Below, in pieces: positions 22,526-35,300 of a stretch of 64,000 nt of DNA; position 1 is the first letter of the stretch, and each line of letters starts with the position of its first letter. The stretch is from Acorus gramineus (taxonomy: Eukaryota > Streptophyta > Magnoliopsida > Acorales > Acoraceae): contig CM060857.1 in the NCBI GenBank assembly GCA_030737835.1, positions 9,636,797 through 9,700,796 on the forward strand. The letters are read 5' to 3'. Both the position numbers and the translations under genes were made by a program. Under the pieces are notes generated by a model. The model saw only the letters and a program-made list of their open reading frames with translations, did not search any database and was not told the DNA's origin.

Positions 22526-23091
22526 TTCCCACACATATATACTCACACAGTCCTTTTGTCTATGTACCGGCTGTATATGCAAGTCATGTAATAATGTATT
22601 TAATACACAACAATGTACAAGATTTACTAATACATATATATGTGTAATAATGTACATGATTAACAACTTAACATAAAAGCGAAAGAGGATGATAATAGTA
22701 TACGAATTAACAGCATGTACAAAGTTCATAACAAATTAAGAATGCACAAACACCCTCCAAAAAAAAAAAAAAAAAATGTACAAACAAAATCCAAACGGTG
22801 TAGAGAGAGTAAAGCGGAGAGGACCTGAACAGTACAACTCTCTACTCACAGGAGTATTTAATGTATTAAAAAGAATCCAGGGACAGATAAGGACTCAAGG
22901 GCTAAATGGACCTTGCAAATTAGAATCTTTCAGACCTGTCTCACAAAACTTCCATCCAACTTTTTAACACTAACGACAAAATCTTAAATTTCTTGTCCAG
23001 CAAGCCTCTAATATAGCCATTTTATTAGATTTCTGTTTCTTGTCTAACGAGTAACAAGCTTCTCAACAAACTTTGTGATAGTGGGTTCCTG

Positions 23092-23099
23092 TATAAATA
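23092..23099 (+). promoter_or_regulatory. TATA box of GST gene at 23176
   Basis: TATAAATA about 80 bases before the ATG, in the conserved GATAGTGGGTTCCTG context. Confidence 0.65.
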
Positions 23100-23175
23100 T
23101 CCAACAATTTAAGGTGATGGTGAACAACAATTCCAGTTGTGAGTGAAACATATATAACTTAAAGAGGGTGAACTA

Positions 23176-24161
23176 ATGGCGGACGTGAAACTACATGGGT
23201 TGTGGGCAAGTCCTTATTCTCAAAGGATTCAACTGGCGCTTAATTTCAAGGGAGTGAGCTATGAATGGGTAGAAGAAGACGTCCAAAACAAGAGCGAAAA
23301 ACTCCTCCAATACAATCCAATTTATGAGAAGCTCCCCGTCTTGGTACATGATGGGAAGCCCCTCCCGGAATCGCTCATCATCCTCAAATTCATTGAAGAA
23401 ACGTGGAAGAACCCTCCTCTCCTCCTCCCTGAGGACCCTTATGAGCGATCTAGAGTCCGCTTTTGGGCGAACTTCTTTGACCAAAAGGTAATCAATTATA
23501 TATAAAATAAAAATAAAAATGCTTGTAAAGTCGTTCTTGACAAAATTTTCTTTTAAAATATATGCTTATCTAGTGAAATCATATCTTCGTAGAGGATGAA
23601 ATATATATATATACACACACACACACACACGATCGAATAAATTGAATGTATAACTGTTTGTATTTTCAAAACCATACTAGTCTATCCTAGTATATGAAAA
23701 CTGTAAAAATGGCTGTAATAACGAGCGAGTCATATCGGCACCCAAATAGCTATTATGATAACTAATCAAAACATCATTGTTTATAGGTTTTGATGGCAAT
23801 GATGCCCATTTATGCATGTCGTGGAGAAGAACAGGAGAAAGCAATCGCAGGGTTTGGGGAGAACATAACGATGATGGAAAAGGAGATTGTGAAGGAATTC
23901 CCGGCGGGGAAACCCTTCTTTAGTGGCGAGAGGCCGGGGTTCCTTGACGTGGTGGTGGGTTCGGCTTCGAGCTTGATCAAGGTCACTGAACGACTCGTTG
24001 GTGTGAAATTGGTGGACCAAGAGAGGACCCCACTCGTGCATTCATGGCTGGCTGCGTTTGCTGAGCTTGGCATCGCCAAGGACACGATGCCAGATATGGA
24101 GAGGTTTTTTGCAAGGGCAGTCGAAGCGAGGGAGAAACATCTGGCATCAACTTCAAATTGA
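23176..24161 (+). CDS. Tau-class glutathione S-transferase, intact (228 aa, two exons)
   Basis: Exon 1 is 23176-23487 (104 codons), the intron 23488-23786 (GTAATC to TTATAG), and exon 2 23787-24161 (124 codons plus TGA). The N-domain has WASPYSQR with likely catalytic Ser12, Lys39-Ser40, Leu-Pro54-Val and Glu65-Ser66. The C-domain starts at RSRVRFWANFFDQK and contains PGFLDVVVG. An unusual GFGENI replaces EFVENI of the paralogs early in exon 2, so two hydrophobic or acidic helix residues are now Gly. Otherwise no defect. Exon 2 is nearest to that of the 14583 gene, consistent with duplication of a whole divergent unit (minus-strand STFSHR copy plus plus-strand SPFSQR copy). Upstream, a 9-10 base A/T-spaced leader precedes the ATG as in its paralogs. 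Confidence 0.95.
23606..23630. repeat. Compound (AT)n(AC)n microsatellite in GST intron
   Basis: ATATATATATA followed by about eight AC dinucleotides inside the intron of the 23176 gene. The other GST introns lack it. Confidence 0.9.
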
Positions 24162-24759
24162 TAAGATTCGTGCATGTTGAGGATTGGACTGAGATTATCT
24201 ATGTAATTTAAATTATGATCATGACAGTTCTGATAATATTTGGTATTACAAGTATTCAAATAAAAGAAATATATATGTAACCTTGGTTAATAAATTTGGG
24301 TGAATCCAGAGTTCTTTTATCTATCTTGTTATCTTTTCAATATCTGCTAAATTTTGACTCAGAAATTAAATAATATTTATTTAATTCAATGAATCTAGAT
24401 GTATAAAACTCTCGGGAGGTGCAGAAATTAGAACATATATGTCGAACTTCCAAGGATTAATATATTGCAAGTATTTGACGTAGAAATATATTTAATTGAT
24501 GAAGGGAAATTAGAAGAGAAAATTGTTGTATTGCAAAATGGAAAAATATAAAAAAAAATCATTCAAGTATGGAAAATACCCAAATCAACCATTTTAAAAA
24601 AATTTACCTAAAAAAGTCTTTTGTCACAATTTTAAAAAGTAAAATGATTTAAATACCATTATTTTATCTATCATTTGAACATCATCACAAATATTTAATT
24701 ATTTAACACCCCAATTAAAGAAGATTAATAATATTTTATTTTTTTTTATTTTCGCATGA
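24162..24759. other. GST 3' flank and AT-rich spacer
   Basis: The first ~370 bases match the 3' flanks at 15537 and 56062 (AATATCTGCTAAATTTTGAC). From about 24565 there is a partial inverted-repeat end (TACCTAAAAAAGTCTTTTGT) related to the element that follows. No gene seen. Confidence 0.6.
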
Positions 24760-24768
24760 ATTTAATTA

Positions 24769-25530
24769 TGGAAAATGATAATAAAAAAAAAAGTCTTCTG
24801 AAAGTTAAAAATACAAAAATTAGCTACTTTTTAAAATTATACAAAAAAAAGTCTCATTTTAAAATTTTGAAAACATAAAAAACTAATATACCCTTATGTC
24901 ATTAGATCCTTAATATATTCTATAGCTCTTAACTTTGTTAAATTATTTGACCATCTTAATTTTGTTAATACATTTCACACATTTTCATGGAGAACTTTTT
25001 GTGATTAGGTGGATTTTGTGAGATATGTGCCAATATAATTTGAATTTTTTATAATAAACTCCATTATTTGTTGATGTTTCTTTAAAAAAAAATGGCTATG
25101 TATTAATGATGCCATAAATATGTGCATATAGGAAAGCAAATAAAAAATATAAATAAAGATTTCGAATACTAAAATATCATTTGCTACATTGGGGCACAAC
25201 ACATATTTAAATTACATATTATGATTATACACAATGAAAAATGATAAACAATATCATGTAAGAAATACACAATATGATATATAATAATAAAATCTCCAAG
25301 GAGATTGATTTGGGTCATATAGAGAGATATTGTTATTTTGTAGGAAATAAATATTTTTTTGTGTGGAATAACCTAATAAGGGTTAGAGAGATGTTAATGA
25401 TCTAATTACATAAGGGTAGATTAGTCTTTTGTGTTTTCAAAATTGTGAAACGAGACTTTTTAGGTATAATTTAACAAGTGACTGATTTGAGTATTTTTAA
25501 CTTTTAAGAGATTTTTTTGGTCATTTTCCC
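24769..25530. mobile_element. Mutator-like non-autonomous element, 9-base target duplication ATTTAATTA
   Basis: ATTTAATTA occurs at 24760-24768 and 25531-25539. Terminal inverted repeats run about 150 bases: the left arm has GGAAAATGA, AAAGTTAAAAATAC and CCCTTATGTCATTAGATCC; the reversed right arm has GGGAAAATGA, AAAGTTAAAAATAC and CCCTTATGTAATTAGATCA. The middle is AT-rich with no transposase. Long TIRs with 9-base duplications are characteristic of Mutator-like elements. Confidence 0.75.
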
Positions 25531-25756
25531 ATTTAATTATTATCTTGTATATCTAAATACACCAATAAGATTTATAATGTAAAAAATTAAAATTCTCGTT
25601 ATAAAATATTAGACATTTCTAAACTTTATTAAATCATTTAGGACAATTACGTATATTTAATATTATACAAAAAAAGAAATTCTTATGCATGACATTTGTA
25701 AGATATAAACTATAAAAAAAAATTGAAAAAACATAAATAAAAACTTTAGGACAAAT

Positions 25757-26128
25757 TGTTGGAAAGAAATCAACACTTGAAATATATAAGATGCAAGCTA
25801 GAGAAGAAGATTGTTCTCTAGAGTAAAAAACACACAAGAATTGTGTTAGAGTATGAGTAGACTTTTTGTGGCTTCAAATTTTATTCATACTATATCAAAA
25901 TGAGAGAGTACATGGTTGCTATATATAGCATACATATCCTATCCGAATTTACATATTCTATAAATTCATACCATGAAAAAACTAAAAAGCTATTACATTT
26001 TTCAAAGAAAATAAGGGAAGAATACGAGGACTTTGCATAGAAAACCACATGTATCCTAAATGCTAAAAGAGTTCCCAAGACAAGTAAATGAGAGAGGAAT
26101 TCAAAGAGTCCAACTTATAATTTCAACA
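25757..26128 (-). mobile_element. 3' LTR of the interrupted copia element
   Basis: A 372-base LTR; the reversed strand starts TGTTGAAATTATAAGTTGGA just after an AGAGGAGC purine tract. Confidence 0.9.
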
Positions 26129-26149
26129 GCTCCTCTTAAGCTAGACTAC

Positions 26150-29100
26150 CACAACACTTAATTTCTCTGTCATTTTATAGAAAGTTTCAATCTTCAATGC
26201 TTTTGTAAAGATATCATCCACCTGGTCATGGGTCTTGCAAAACTTGACATTGATTTCTCCATCTTTGACCAAGTCTCTAATGAAATGATACTTGATTCGA
26301 ATATGCTTGCTTTTGCCATGAAAAACTTGATTTTTGGTGAGTGTAATGGCTGAACTATTGTCAAAAAACAGAGGAGTGCTTTCACATTGAGGATGCTTCA
26401 GCTCAAGGAGAATCCACCTTAGCTAGAGAGCTTGACAACTAGAAAGAGCCAGTGAGATGTATTCAGCTTCGGTTGTGGAGAGAGCCACAACAGCTTGCTT
26501 CTTTGATGCCCACGAGATTGCACCTGAGCCAATGTGAAAAACAAAGCCTGAAGTGCTTTTACTATCATCTCTGTTTCCACCCCAATCACTATCACAAAAG
26601 CCAACCAATCTTGAATCTTCGACACTTTTATAATGAATTCCATAATTGATAGTGCCATGAACATACCTCAAAATTCTTTTGCCTATGTCCCAATGAGTAT
26701 TAGAAGGAGATTCCATGAACCTGCTGACCATGCTGACAGCAAACATAAGATCAGGTCTTGTAGCAGTCAAGTACATAAGACTACCAACAAGGCTTCTATA
26801 GAGTGTTGCATCAACCTTTCTCCCACCATCATTTTTGCTAAGTTTCAACCCAACTTCCATGGGAGTATTAAGAGGTGTAGCACCCTCCATTCTGAACTTC
26901 TTCAATATACTTTCAGCATACCTTTTTTGAGATGTAAATACTCCATCTTCAGCTTGCTTTACCTCAATGCCCAAAAAAAATGGAGACGCCCCATGTCAGT
27001 CATCTCGAATTCATGCATCATATTTTTCTTGAAATTTTCACACATGCTTGGACTAGTGCCAGTAAATATTAAATCATCAACATATAAGCATATGACTAAG
27101 AACTCCCCTTGAGTGCCTTCTTTGATGTAGAGAGTACGCTCGAAAGGACACCGTTTGAAGCCATTCTTCAAGAAATATCCATCAATGCGACTATACCAAG
27201 CCCTTGGCGCTTGCTTCAGTCCATATAAAGCCTTCTTCAATCAACACACTTTGTTTTCTTCATCCTTCTTCACATAACCTGGAGGTTGATCAATATATAC
27301 TTCTTCTTCAAGAAAGCCATTCAAGAAAGCTGATTTAACATCCATTTGATAGACCTTCCATTTTCTTTGAGCAGCCAAAGCTAACACCATGCGAATTGTT
27401 TCAAGGCGAGCCACATGAGCAAAAACTTCATTAAAATCAACACCGTACCTTTGCTTGTAACCTTTTACCACCAGCCGTGCTTTGCATTTCTCCACCTCTC
27501 CTTTTGAGTTGAATTTTGTTTTATATACCCACTTGACGCCAATAGATTTGTGTCCACTTGGGAGCTCAGTCAACTCCCAAGTATGATTTCTTTCAATGGA
27601 ATCAATTTCTTAATTCATAGCAATTCTCCACTTCTCTTCTTGAGATGCTTCTTCATAAGTAATTGGATCGGCGTCCGCAAATAAAGCAAAATTCACCAAG
27701 TCTTCATCAAGGTTTCCTTTTGTTGCTTCATAAATTTCTTGAAGACTTCTTGTCTTCATATGAGGAGATTTAGAACTTCTTGAAGACGAGGAAAACGGTG
27801 ATAAATGCGAAGATGGAGAGGAGAGTGGAGTATCTCCATCACCACCACCACCGTTTGTTTCATGACTCTCCTCCTCATTGATGAGACTTGAATTTTCATT
27901 TTCATTCACACCATCCCAATCCCAAGATTCTTCTTCATTGAATTTTACATCTCTGCTTATAATAATTTTCTTGGTGATTAGATTGTAAAGCTTATAAGCC
28001 TTTGAGCCTTCACTATACCCAACAAGGATACATTTTTCAGATTTATCTTCAAGCTTGCTCCTTCGTTCATCGGGAACATGAGAATAACATATGCTGCCAA
28101 AAACTTTCAAGTGAGCAACACATGGTTTTTGCCCACTCCAAGCTTCTTGAGGAGTTACATCTTGAACACTTTTGGTGGAAGCACGATTAAGAAGATAGAT
28201 AACACATGCCATTGATTCACAACATACTTCTTGCCATCTCCATGATTGTGCGATTATTTCTTTCCGCAATACCATTTTGTTGAGGTGTGTACAGAGTAGT
28301 CAACTGATGACGGATGCCCTTCTCTTTCAAGAATTCCTCGAACTCATTGGACATATATTCAGCCCCACGATCAGTACGCAAGGCTTTAATAGAGAGACCA
28401 CTTTGCTTTTCAACAAATGCCATAAATTGCTTGAAATATTTGAACACCTCAAATTTTTCTTTTAGAAAATAGACCCATGTCATCCGGCTAAAGTCATCAA
28501 TGAATGTTAAAAAATAACGATTACCTCCAATAGATGTGGTGCGCATAGGGCCGCATAAATCAGAATGAGCCAACTCAAGTGGTTTTGATGCTCGCCAAGA
28601 TTTGCCAACAGGAAAAGAGTCTATGTGATGTTTCCCAAGAACACAACCTTCACAAATTTTATCTTGCTGATGAATGTTAGGCATGCCTCTGACCATATGT
28701 TTTTTGCACATAAGAGATAAAGAACTGAAGTTCGAATGCCCATATTGAAGATGCCATAACCATGATGAATCTTTAATAATAGTATTGAAGCAAGGAAGAA
28801 CACCACTTTGAAATTTAAATATAAATATCTTGTTTTGAGTTATTTTCACCTTGGCTATGAGAGTATTCTTCTTGTCCTTCACTTCACATAATTCTTCTTT
28901 GAAATGAAGATCATATCCTTTGAGAATAAGTTGCCCAACACTCAAAAGATTGTGTTTGAGGCCTAGAACATAGAAAACATCGGTGACATGCTTGCTGCCA
29001 TGGTTAGTTTTAACAAAAATATCACCACGTCACTTGACAACAAGCCTTTTATCATCACCTGTTCTAACTTCAATTTGGACCATTTCATTTAAGTCCACAA

Positions 29101-29181
29101 ATAATTTTTTGTTTCTAGTTATGTGGTTACTACAACCACTATCAATATACCATACTTCATCATGAGTTTCTTCTTTGGTAT
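26150..29181 (-). pseudogene. Copia pol: protease, integrase, reverse transcriptase, RNase H (multiple breaks)
   Basis: Reversed order from 29181: aspartic protease with DSGCSNH near 29135; a TGA at about 29033; GAG-pre-integrase and integrase from 28945 (WLWHLQYGHS, CEGCVLGKHH, then D-D-E core blocks LAHSDLCGPM, LRTDRGAEY and TPQQNGIAERNN). A frameshift near 28220-28275 leads to the integrase end and linker (28275-27610). A stop at about 27610 follows, then RT (27573-27241), a stop at 27241-27243, RT with YVDD (27240-26959), and a frameshift near 26965. RT end and RNase H follow (26974-26423, SDWGGNRDDSKSTSG), a stop at 26423, and RNase H to about 26150. At least four stops and two frameshifts: inactive. 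Confidence 0.93.
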
Positions 29182-32100
29182 TGTCACGCCCCAGGGCGGC
29201 CGTCCCCGGGACGCAGCAAGGGTATACATGATATCAACAGTCAATACATGAGATCAATAATACGCCATAAACAACAGCTAAAAAGACAATACAGACAACA
29301 AAAGGGCTGACATGTTGTATACACAGAATGCGGAAGCTAAAAAGACTGAATCTGTAAATCAACAACACTTTACAGACTCGATACATAATCATATGTCCTG
29401 TGAGAGCCAATATATCCACAATACATCCAAGTACAATCCAAACTAGGTGCCCAAGCACTGAAATATATACATACAATGAAAGAGAAGGATGCTGATGGCC
29501 TCAAAACTCGAGGGACGTGGCGCTACTCCGCTACTGGTGTAGTCGCTTGGGAAGCTCCTCCTTCAAGTCCTCCTCGGTAATCACTGGAGAAAATAATTAT
29601 GCGAGGGGTGAGCCACACGCTCAGTGAATAGCACAACCCATGCATCACAGTTTATATTAACCACATTTAATCAAGTCACTAGCCTCAAAATGGCATAAAC
29701 AACACAAATCCGGGGGTTCGTTACATCGCCGAACCACCATACCCTCACCCTCACCCCTCAATAGGTGACAAAGGATGTTGGGACTTAATAGGTTGATAAT
29801 CATCCTTACACAATCCAGTGGGTCGCCACATCGCCGGCCCACCATACCCTCACCCTCACCCTCAATAGGTGACATAGGCTCTTGGGACTGACTAGGCTGT
29901 TGGTCACCCTTGGTCCACCGATAGTCTCTCCCCACTCCGTAGGTCGTTTGGCCACTCCCACATTCAGCACAGTCCTTCTACCAAATCAGGAGGTGCCTAC
30001 TGATGGGAGCCCCTGCACGGGACAACCTTTCTAACGCTGAGGTAGTCTCTACACGGATCCAACGAAGGGAACAGAACAGCCTATCCATCGCATATGATCC
30101 ACTCGGATCCGCTGACAGCACATCTCTACTACTCTAATGTCTTGAATTCTTCAGAATTCCACCAGCGCGCATAACCAAGATGCGGGGAGTACATAAGATA
30201 ATAAAGAGGGAAAAGAGACCTTGGGAGGGCAACCTGAGGTCCCGATATAGGACATCCGCCAACCAAACAAGGAACACGGAGTACCCTAGCCCGGGTCTCA
30301 ATGTTTACCTCGCAAGGCCCCCTTATATTCCCCAAGGCATGCTAATCAATATCACAAGCTTGCATTTAATTAAATAAATCAAACTAATAGGACGCATGCA
30401 TAGGTCAGGGCTTTCCTAGCATGATAACGAGGTGACAGGATGCACGGCTCATGCACATATCCTAAGGGTGCAAGTCCCTAACATACAAGTCTAGGGTGGC
30501 ATGCATTCTACACATAAATCATGCTTGCATGGATTACAATAAAACAGTTAATATTAACTATGTGCCCCAGGGGAGGACGGTACACGCCCAAGTGCATGTA
30601 GCGCCTCCCAACTGGGTTGGGTTGTCCCACTCACCGGAAGTCGGGTCGTCGCGCGACCGTCCGTCGAGATCTGCAAGACAGGGTATCAACTTGGTGAGTA
30701 AAATCCACAAATACTACAAAATACTCAAAAATACACAAAACCCACAATTAAACACCCAACACTCGGGCAAACGTGCATACGACCCGTACGCACGCTAGCC
30801 CGAGCACCCCGACTCACTCCCGCACCCCCGGCAACCACCCGCACGGCCACCCGCGATCGGATGCACCACCGCGCCTCAGCCCGCGCACCCAGCGCACCAC
30901 CGGGCCCCTGTCCGCCGCTTGGACACGCCGCCGAGCCTCCCTGGTGCACCGCGCGCCCACTGCGCCCCATCGCAGCAGCCCGCGCACACCCGCACGCCCC
31001 GCGCTGGCCCGCGCGCACCCGTACGCCCCGCGCTGGCCCGCGAGCACACCGCACGCCCCGCGCGCCCAGTGCCTTGCCCCACGCGCACCTCTGCTGCCTC
31101 GCTGCGCTCCGCGAGCACCCCCGGCTCGCCCAGCGCTCCATCAACCCGCCGTGCGCGCACAGTGCGCCTGCGCCCCTGCGCAGCGCTCCGCGCGCACCCC
31201 GCACGACGCCCTGCACGCATGCCCACTCGACCAGCACCCCCAGCACGCCCAGCGCATGCCCACTCGACCAGCACCCCCAGCACACTCGCGCCCAGCGCCC
31301 AGCACGCGCGCCCTGCTGGCCTCCAGCTCCACCCGAGCGCACGCCCGCGCGCGCCCTGCCAGCTGCTCCGCCTGCTGCGCCTGTGCTGCTGCCTGTGCTG
31401 CTGCCCTGCCCGAGACAGCAACCCCTCCTGTCCGAGCACCTCCACCACCAACCATCGGCCACCAACGGCCTCCGACCGCCCCCAACCACCTCCGACAGCC
31501 ACCCACAGCCGCCGACCACCACCCAACCTCAAAACCCCCCTCCTAACAAGCATCTAAGCCAAAAAGAAGAGGAAAAAGAGCTTACCAAGGGAAGGAAGGG
31601 ATGTCCGGTTGCTCTCCGCGCACCGAAACGCCTCTCCAAGGGTCTCCACCACCAAGACTTCTTCCCACCTCCGAAATGGCTCAGGTCTGAGGAGAAGAGA
31701 GGGCGGAAGAAAGGGCTAGACACGCTGGAATCCGGATTTGAAAACACCGGGGTGTAGATCGGGACCGGATCTACACTTTCTATGTTTTAGGTTTTTAGTT
31801 TTGGGCACTCCAAGGGGCTCAAAAGCTTGAAAAAGAGAGAGGGGGAGAGAGAAAAAGCTTTTGGAGAAGACAATGAATAGTGCATGGCAACTTTTTGCTT
31901 TCTTAAATAGTCAACTCACTTAACTTAGGGCTAATCAAGATTAATTAGGCTTAAGGGCTAGATTAGGTGAGGATTAAGGGTTTTAAGTGGGATTTGACTT
32001 AGGTCAACCCAACCACACAAAAAGACAAAAAGGGTTGACCAAGTCATGGGCCCACTTTGACCGAGTCAACTCTCCCAATGACTTCTCGCTCGGTCAAAAC

Positions 32101-32347
32101 CCGGATACGCCCCGGAACTGTGAAATTTCAGAAACGTTACCGGAATTCGATGAAATTTTGTGAGTGGCTTAGAATGGCACCAGGACACATAATATGCAGT
32201 TAGATTTTCAATCGGAGTCCTCTAGCTCAGGACGATAGCTAACAGTCCAAAATTTTAGCGGTTCCGATCAAAAAATGAAAAAAACTCAAAAACTGCCAAA
32301 ATGCTCCAATGGTTACCAGCAGGCCAAAAAGTGACACATATATAACA
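29182..32347 (-). mobile_element. 3' LTR of the gypsy element
   Basis: A 3166-base LTR, flanked on the left by GGTAT. It has a GC-rich core (30780-31540) and a CCCTCACCCTCA repeat block near 29745-29860. Confidence 0.93.
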
Positions 32348-32394
32348 TTCTCCCCCCTTAGGAAATTTTGTCCTCAAAATAAATACAAGAACAT

Positions 32395-35300
32395 CTAAGA
32401 AGGGAAAAGATGCGGATACGCGTCACGCATGGCGTCCTCGAGCTCCCAAGTGGCCTCGGCACCGGAACGGTGCTGCCATCGCACCTTGACCAGCTGGACG
32501 GTCTTGGTGCGGAGCCTCTTCTCGCGGCGGTCCAGGATCTCAATCGGCTGCTCCACGAAAGACAAGTCCGGCTCGAAGACGAGCGGCTCGAACGGGATGA
32601 TGTGAGCAGGATCGTGGACATATCGCCTCAGCTGCGAGACATGGAAGACGTCATGGGCCTGAGCCAACTGTGGGGGCAGAGCTATGCGATAGGCCACCTC
32701 TCCAACTCGCTCGAGGATGAGGAACGGCCCAATGAAACGCGGACTCAGCTTGCCCCGCACACCGAATCGGAAGATGCCCTTCATCGGGGACACCTTCAAG
32801 AACACATGGTCACCAACCTCGAAGGTGAGCTCACGGCGACGACGGTCGGCGTAGCACTTCTGACGACTCTGAGCGACTCGGATACGCTCGCGAATCGTCT
32901 TCACCATCTCGGAGGTCTGGTGAACGATCTCTGGTCCCTCTAACTGGCGCTCTCCGACCTCATCCCAACACAGGGGGGACCTGCAGCTGCGGCCATAAAG
33001 TGCCTCGTAAGGAGCCATCCGGATGCTCGAGTGGTAGCTGTTGTTGTAGGCAAACTCCACCAACGGAAGGTGCCTCTCCCAACTGCCCCCAAAATCGAGA
33101 ACACAGGCCCGCAGCATGTCCTCAAGAGTCTGGATCGTCCTCTCCGACTGGCCGTCCGTCTGCGGATGAAACGCTGTACTGAAATGGAGGTTCGTACCAA
33201 GGGCGTGCTGGAGGCTACGCCAGAACCTCGAAGTAAAACGCGCGTCTCGATCAGAAATGATGCTGACTGGAGTGCCATGGAGACGGACAATCTCGGAGAC
33301 AAATAACTGCGCCAGGGTGTCCAGAGAATCGGTGAGTCGGATGGGGAGGAAATGAGCAGACTTCGTCAGCCGGTCGACGATCACCCAGATGGCATCGCGA
33401 CCCGAACGTGACCTCGGCAAACCCGAGACGAAGTCCATGGTGATCTGCTCCCACTTCCACTGAGGGATCTCAATGGACTGCAGCTTCCCCGCAGGGCGCT
33501 GATGCTCCGACTTCACCTGCTGGCATACTAGGCATCGGGCAACGAAACGGGCAATATCCGTCTTCATCCCGCGCCACCAGTAGCCGCGACGAAGGCCCCT
33601 GTACATCTTCGTGCCACCAGGGTGCACTGTGTACCTCGAGCGATGGGCCTCGTCCAGAATCTTCCGCTTCAGCTCTGCGTCGTCGGGAATGCACACTCGG
33701 CCTCTGAATCGCAGGATCCCGTCCGCGCGAATCTGGTAGTCCGGACGCTCGCCCCGGGCGACGCCTTCAGAGAGGACTATAAAATGCGGATCCTGAGCCT
33801 GAGCCGTGCGGATATCGTCGAGAAGGACTGGCTGCACCACCAGCCTGGCCAAAAAGCCACCCGCAGGAGTCTCTCGAACACTGATCCAGCAAGCGGCCTC
33901 CTCCAGAAGCCTCCAACGACGGACAGCCATGTGGGCGGCCATGCCCAAGGGCTGCCTACTGAGCGCATCTGCAACGACATTCGCCTTACCCGGATGGTAA
34001 GCGATGTCACAATCGTAGTCTGTCAGGAACTCAACCCAACGCCTCTGACGCATGTTGAGCTCCGGCTGAGACTGCAGATATGTCAAGCTCTTATGATCAG
34101 TAAAGAGCTCGAACTCCTCTCCATAGAGGTAATGCCTCCACATCTTCAGCGCAAAGATGATCGCAGCCAACTCAAGGTCATGGGTGGGGTAATTCTGCTC
34201 ATGGGGCTTCAACTGACGAGACGCGTAAGCCACACCTTACCGTGCTGCATCAGGACGCAACCCACACCCAACTGCGATGCATCTGTGTAAACTGCGAACC
34301 CACCACTCCCAGATGGAAGGGTAAGAACTGGCGCTGAGGTGAGCCTTCGCTTCAGCTCCTGGAAGCTCTCCTCGCAAGCAGGGGACCACTCGAACCGAAC
34401 ATCTTTCCGAGTGAGGCGGGTAAGAGGAACGGCTATCTTCGAGAAACCCTCGACAAACCGCCTGTAATAACCCGCCAAGCCCAAGAAGCTCCGAATCTCT
34501 GTGGGGTTCGACGGTCGACGCCAATTCGACACGGCGAGCGTCTTCTCCGGGTCCACAGATACCCTCACCGGAAATCACATGGCCCAGAAAGGCCATACGC
34601 TCCAACCAGAACTCGCACTTGCTGAACTTGGCGAACAACTGATGTCTGGCCAAAGTCTCCAAGACAGTGCGAAGATGGTGAGCGTGCTCCTCAAGACTCC
34701 TCGAGTACACCAATATGTCATCGATGAATACTACCACAAAGGAGTCGAGGAAGGGTCGAAATACCCGGTTCATCAGATCCATGAAGGCCGCCGGCGCGTT
34801 CGTCAACCCGAATGGCAGTACTCTGAACTCGTAGTGCCCATACCGGGTGCGAAAGGCCGTCTTCGGAATGTCTGACTCCCGGATCTTCAGCTGGTAGTAC
34901 CCCGAGCGGAGATCGATCTTGGAAAAGACACGCTCCCTGGAGCTGGTCAAACAGATCGTCGATCCGCGGCAACGGGTACTTGTTCTTCACTGTCCGTTTA
35001 TTCAGCTGCCTGTAATCAATACACAGCCGCAGCGAACCGTCCTTCTTCCGGACGAACAGGACAGGGGCTCCCCACGGAGAAACACTCGGACGTGCGAAGC
35101 CCTTCTCCAGCAACTCCTCCAACTGCTCCTTGAGCACCCTCAGCTCTGCAGGGGCCATCCGGTACGGAGCCCTCGAAATCGGCTCGGTCCCCGGAATCAG
35201 ATTGATCTCAAACTCGATCGCGCGATCCGGCGGTAATCCCGGAAGATCATCGGGGAAAACCTCGGGATACTCTGCCACGACCGGAGTCTGACTGATATCT

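Noticed and set aside
15185-24259. Antisense open frames of about 120 codons opposite GST exon 2 at 15185-15550, 18694-19059 and 23810-24259 (also 50764-51123)
   Set aside because: They recur in every copy because the sense strand is conserved and codon use leaves the antisense frame open. No start context or separate conservation.
29740-29870. CCCTCACCCTCA tracts resembling telomere repeats
   Set aside because: They are part of the gypsy LTR, recur in all LTR copies, and the unit is not the plant telomere unit TTTAGGG.
30725-31757. Open frames up to ~300 codons in the gypsy 3' LTR core
   Set aside because: Same low-complexity GC core inside an LTR; no start context, no domain, not kept between the two LTRs.
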